DNA of 16,566 bases from DASRAP01 sp964503275 (lineage in GTDB: Bacteria; Gemmatimonadota; Gemmatimonadetes; Gemmatimonadales; Gemmatimonadaceae): contig CAZCZO010000039.1 of the NCBI GenBank assembly GCA_964503275.1, positions 1 through 16,566 of the forward strand, read 5' to 3'. Under the pieces are notes generated by a model. The model had not been told where the DNA came from. It saw only the letters and a program-made list of their open reading frames with translations, and did not search any database. The position numbers and the translations under genes were made by a program. Of the stretch, positions 14,244-16,566 are shown piece by piece; the first letter of the stretch is position 1, and every line of letters begins with the position of its first letter.

Positions 14244-15542
14244 ATGGCGACCAAAGTCTTCATGGAAGCGCTGTCCCCCACGATGGAAGAGGGACGCCTC
14301 GTCAAGTGGAACGTCCCCGAAGGGGCCACGGTCAAGAGCGGTGACGTGCTCGCCGAGGTCGAGACCGACAAAGCGGTGATGGAACTGGTGGCGCGTGGCG
14401 ATGGTGTGCTCCGCGTGCAGTTGCTGCCGGAGGGCAGCACGGCGGCGGTGGGGACGCTGGTCGGCGTGATCGCGGCCAGCAGCGAGGACATCTCGGCGCT
14501 GACCGCTGGCGCGGCGAGCTCGGGCTCGCCCGCCGCAGCGCCGGCTCCGGCGGCCGCACCCGCGCCGAGCGCCGTGTCGGTGCCAGTAGCTCCGGCCGCC
14601 CCCGCGCCTCAGCGCCCTGCCGCACCGGTGGCCGCACGCCCCGCGGCCCCCGCGCCACGCTCCGAGCAGGCGCCGCATGCCGCAGAGAGCGCGGGCATCC
14701 TCACGTCACCGCTCGCACGTCGCCTCGCGCAGGAAGGTGGCCTCGACCTCGCGGGGCTGCGGGGCACGGGGCCGGGCGGACGCATCATCAAGCGCGACAT
14801 CGAGGCCGCACTCGCCGCACCGGTGGCGGCCGCGGTCCCGAGCCGCGCGGCGAGTGGCGCCGACTTCGAGGACGTCCCGCTGACGCAGATGCGCAAGACC
14901 ATCGCCAAGCGCCTCAGCGAGTCCATCGGACCCATCCCGACGTTCTACCTCACCGCCGAGCTCGACCTCGGTCGCGTGATGGAGATGCGCGCCGCGATGG
15001 CCGCGATGGGCGACGCCTACAAGGTCTCCGTCAACGATGTGCTCATGAAGGCCGTGGCCACGGCGCTGGCCCAGCACCCCGAGTGCAACGCGCACTGGCT
15101 TGGCGACAAGATCCGCTACTACAACCGGGTGCACCTCGGCATGGCCGTCGCCACCGACGACGGACTCATCGTGCCGGTGATCTTCGACGCGGACCAGAAG
15201 CGCATGAGCGCCATGAGCACCGAAGCCAAGGCCCTGGCCAAGAAGGCCCGTGAGCGCAAGCTCACGCCGGCCGAGTACACGGGCTCGACCTTCTCGGTGT
15301 CGAACCTCGGCATGTTCGGGATCGATCAGTTCACCGCCATCATCAATCCGCCCGAGGCGGCGATCCTCGCGATCGGCAGCGCCGAGCAGAAGCCCGTGAT
15401 GGTGGACGGCGTGGAGCAGTGGCGCACGCGGGTCCGCGTCACCATGAGCTGCGACCACCGCGTCATCGACGGGGCGGTCGGTGCTAAGTTCCTGCAGACC
15501 CTGCGTCGCCTCGTCGAGAACCCGCTGATGCTGGTGTTCTGA
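14244..15542 (+). CDS. pdhC: Dihydrolipoamide acetyltransferase (E2) of pyruvate dehydrogenase
   Basis: This is the core of the complex, which transfers acetyl from its lipoyl arm to CoA. It has 432 residues. Domain order is one lipoyl domain (about 1-80, attachment Lys43 in ETDKAVMEL), then an Ala/Pro-rich flexible linker (about 88-150). Next is a peripheral-subunit-binding domain (SPLARRLAQEGG..GTGPGGRIIKRDI, about 153-192), a second short linker, and the catalytic domain (about 210-432). The catalytic His405 and Asp409 are in DHRVIDGA. Having one lipoyl domain is the minimal layout. The ATG starts 1 base after pdhB's stop without a Shine-Dalgarno sequence, so reinitiation by the same ribosomes is likely. 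Lys43 would be the substrate of the octanoyltransferase and LipA also encoded in this window. Confidence 0.96.
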   Translation: MATKVFMEALSPTMEEGRLVKWNVPEGATVKSGDVLAEVETDKAVMELVARGDGVLRVQLLPEGSTAAVGTLVGVIAASSEDISALTAGAASSGSPAAAPAPAAAPAPSAVSVPVAPAAPAPQRPAAPVAARPAAPAPRSEQAPHAAESAGILTSPLARRLAQEGGLDLAGLRGTGPGGRIIKRDIEAALAAPVAAAVPSRAASGADFEDVPLTQMRKTIAKRLSESIGPIPTFYLTAELDLGRVMEMRAAMAAMGDAYKVSVNDVLMKAVATALAQHPECNAHWLGDKIRYYNRVHLGMAVATDDGLIVPVIFDADQKRMSAMSTEAKALAKKARERKLTPAEYTGSTFSVSNLGMFGIDQFTAIINPPEAAILAIGSAEQKPVMVDGVEQWRTRVRVTMSCDHRVIDGAVGAKFLQTLRRLVENPLMLVF

Positions 15543-15583
15543 GCGCCGCGATCTCCCACACGTTCCCTCTCGCACTCTCCGTT

Positions 15584-16566
15584 ATGGCATCGTTCGACGT
15601 GATCTTCGTGGGTGGCGGACCGGCCGGCTATGTCGGCGCCATCCGCTGCGGGCAACTCGGCCTCTCGGCGGCGGTCGTCGAGCGGGAGGCGCTGGGCGGC
15701 ACCTGCGTGCTCTGGGGCTGCATCCCGGCCAAGGCGCTGCTCGCCAGTGCGGCGGTCGCCAATCAGGTGAAGCATGCCGCGGACTTCGGCGTGAACGTCG
15801 GCGAGGTCACGCTCGACTACGCCAAGGCGATGAAGCGCTCGCGCGCCGTGTCGTCGCAGAACTCCAAAGGCGTGGAGTTCCTGTTCAAGAAGAACAAGGT
15901 CACCTGGCTCAAGGGCACGGCGACGCTCACCGCGAAGAACAGCGTCAAGGTCGTCGGGGCCGACGGCAAGACCGAGACGCACAGCGCGACGAAGGCCGTG
16001 GTCATCGCGACGGGCTCGCGGGTGAAGGGGCTGCCGCAGGCGGGCCTCGCCTTGGACAAGAAGCTCGTGATGTCCTCCGACGAAGCGCTGACCATCGACC
16101 ACGCGCCCAAGCGCTTGGCGATCGTCGGTGCCGGTGCCGTTGGTTGTGAGTTCGCCGACGTGTTCAACGCCTTCGGCTCCGAGGTCACGCTGATCGAGGC
16201 GCTGCCCCGCATCCTGCCGCTCGAGGACGCCGACTGCTCGGCCGAACTGGCCAAGTCGTTCAAGAAGCGTGGCATCGCGGTCATGGCCGCCGCGAAGCTC
16301 AGCGACGTGAAGGTCGGCAAGGACAGCGTGTCGATGAAGGTCACGGTGGGCAGCGAGACCACAGCGCTGACGGTCGACCGCGTGCTGGTCGCGGCCGGTC
16401 GGGCCCCGAACATCGAGGACCTCGGCCTCAAGGAGCTGGGGGTCGCGCTGACCGATCGCGGCTTTGTCAAGATCAACGAGCGCTTCGAGACCTCGGTGCC
16501 GGGCGTGTACGCCATCGGCGACGTGGCCGGCCCGCCGATGCTCGCGCACAAGGGCTCGCGCGAGGG
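15584..16566 (+). CDS. lpdA: Dihydrolipoyl dehydrogenase (E3), 3' end outside window
   Basis: This flavoenzyme reoxidises the dihydrolipoyl arm of E2 and reduces NAD+. The frame stays open to the window edge: 327 residues are visible of a usual 460-480. The FAD motif GGGPAGY is at residues 10-16. The redox disulfide is CVLWGC (C41 and C46) followed by IPAKALL, where E. coli Lpd has CLNVGCIPSK. The NAD motif VGAGAVGCEFA is near 182 and the second FAD motif (VYAIGDVAG) near 310. The dimerisation domain with the His-Glu pair lies beyond the window. The start ATG at 15584 follows a 41-base pyrimidine-rich gap with no Shine-Dalgarno sequence. It is most likely the last gene of the lipA-pdhABC-lpd operon; a related disulfide oxidoreductase is less likely given the context. 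Confidence 0.94.
   Translation, partial: MASFDVIFVGGGPAGYVGAIRCGQLGLSAAVVEREALGGTCVLWGCIPAKALLASAAVANQVKHAADFGVNVGEVTLDYAKAMKRSRAVSSQNSKGVEFLFKKNKVTWLKGTATLTAKNSVKVVGADGKTETHSATKAVVIATGSRVKGLPQAGLALDKKLVMSSDEALTIDHAPKRLAIVGAGAVGCEFADVFNAFGSEVTLIEALPRILPLEDADCSAELAKSFKKRGIAVMAAAKLSDVKVGKDSVSMKVTVGSETTALTVDRVLVAAGRAPNIEDLGLKELGVALTDRGFVKINERFETSVPGVYAIGDVAGPPMLAHKGSRE

Noticed and set aside
14506..14695. Ala/Pro-rich repetitive DNA in pdhC considered as a tandem repeat
   Set aside because: It encodes the normal flexible linker between the lipoyl and subunit-binding domains of E2; there is no regular DNA repeat unit.
15326..16549. Long - strand open frame opposite the end of pdhC and lpd
   Set aside because: The + strand here encodes the E2 catalytic end and an unmistakable flavoprotein. 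The antisense product is compositional noise.
1..16566. Search for defence systems, toxin-antitoxin pairs, phage or transposon genes, CRISPR arrays, tRNA and rRNA
   Set aside because: No motif, repeated spacer array, transposase, integrase or RNA-gene sequence was recognised; the genes present are transport, envelope and central metabolism. tRNAscan or a covariance-model search could confirm this.

Overview
This window is a high-GC (roughly 70%), gene-dense bacterial chromosome segment with gaps of at most about 140 bases. It has no rRNA, tRNA, CRISPR array, insertion sequence or integrase that I can see. Protein styles, the scarcity of Shine-Dalgarno sequences, -10-like boxes just upstream of ATG codons, and a lipA-pdhABC-lpd run all suggest a Gemmatimonadota-like bacterium. 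That placement is inference from gene style, not a database match.

Region 1 (1-5750, + strand): the 3' part of a lipoate-ligase-fold protein carries a Cys and an SAQ/LQHGS motif set, which favours a LipM-like octanoyltransferase over a ligase. It is followed by a compact peptide/nickel-type ABC importer: a lipoprotein solute-binding protein, two permeases, and one polypeptide fusing both ATPase domains. Joints are 4 bases, a short overlap and an ATGA overlap. Region 2 (5728-7016, - strand): a translationally coupled pair, a helical protein of unknown family followed by a coiled-coil protein that weakly resembles PspA/IM30. Region 3 (7155-9844, + strand): a GT4-like glycosyltransferase, a GT2 glycosyltransferase and a DUF3108-like protein; the last two overlap by GTGA. 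This looks like a small envelope or glycoconjugate set. Region 4 (9860-11215): a 71-residue membrane protein on the - strand and a divergent glycine-oxidase-like flavoenzyme. Region 5 (11284-16566, + strand): lipA, pdhA, pdhB, pdhC and the 5' part of lpd.

The clearest biological theme is protein lipoylation and its main client. The first gene would load octanoate onto a carrier domain, LipA would insert the two sulfurs, and the E2 subunit carries the lipoyl lysine used by pyruvate dehydrogenase, with Lpd (E3) reoxidising it. Points worth a second look are a GEA instead of GDG motif in the E1-alpha cofactor site, a large imperfect inverted repeat with a competing second hairpin before lipA, a GT4-like enzyme lacking the usual R/K donor-phosphate motif, and the unassigned coupled pair at 5728-7016. 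Most of the rest is ordinary metabolism, and I do not see a convincing new defence or mobile system.
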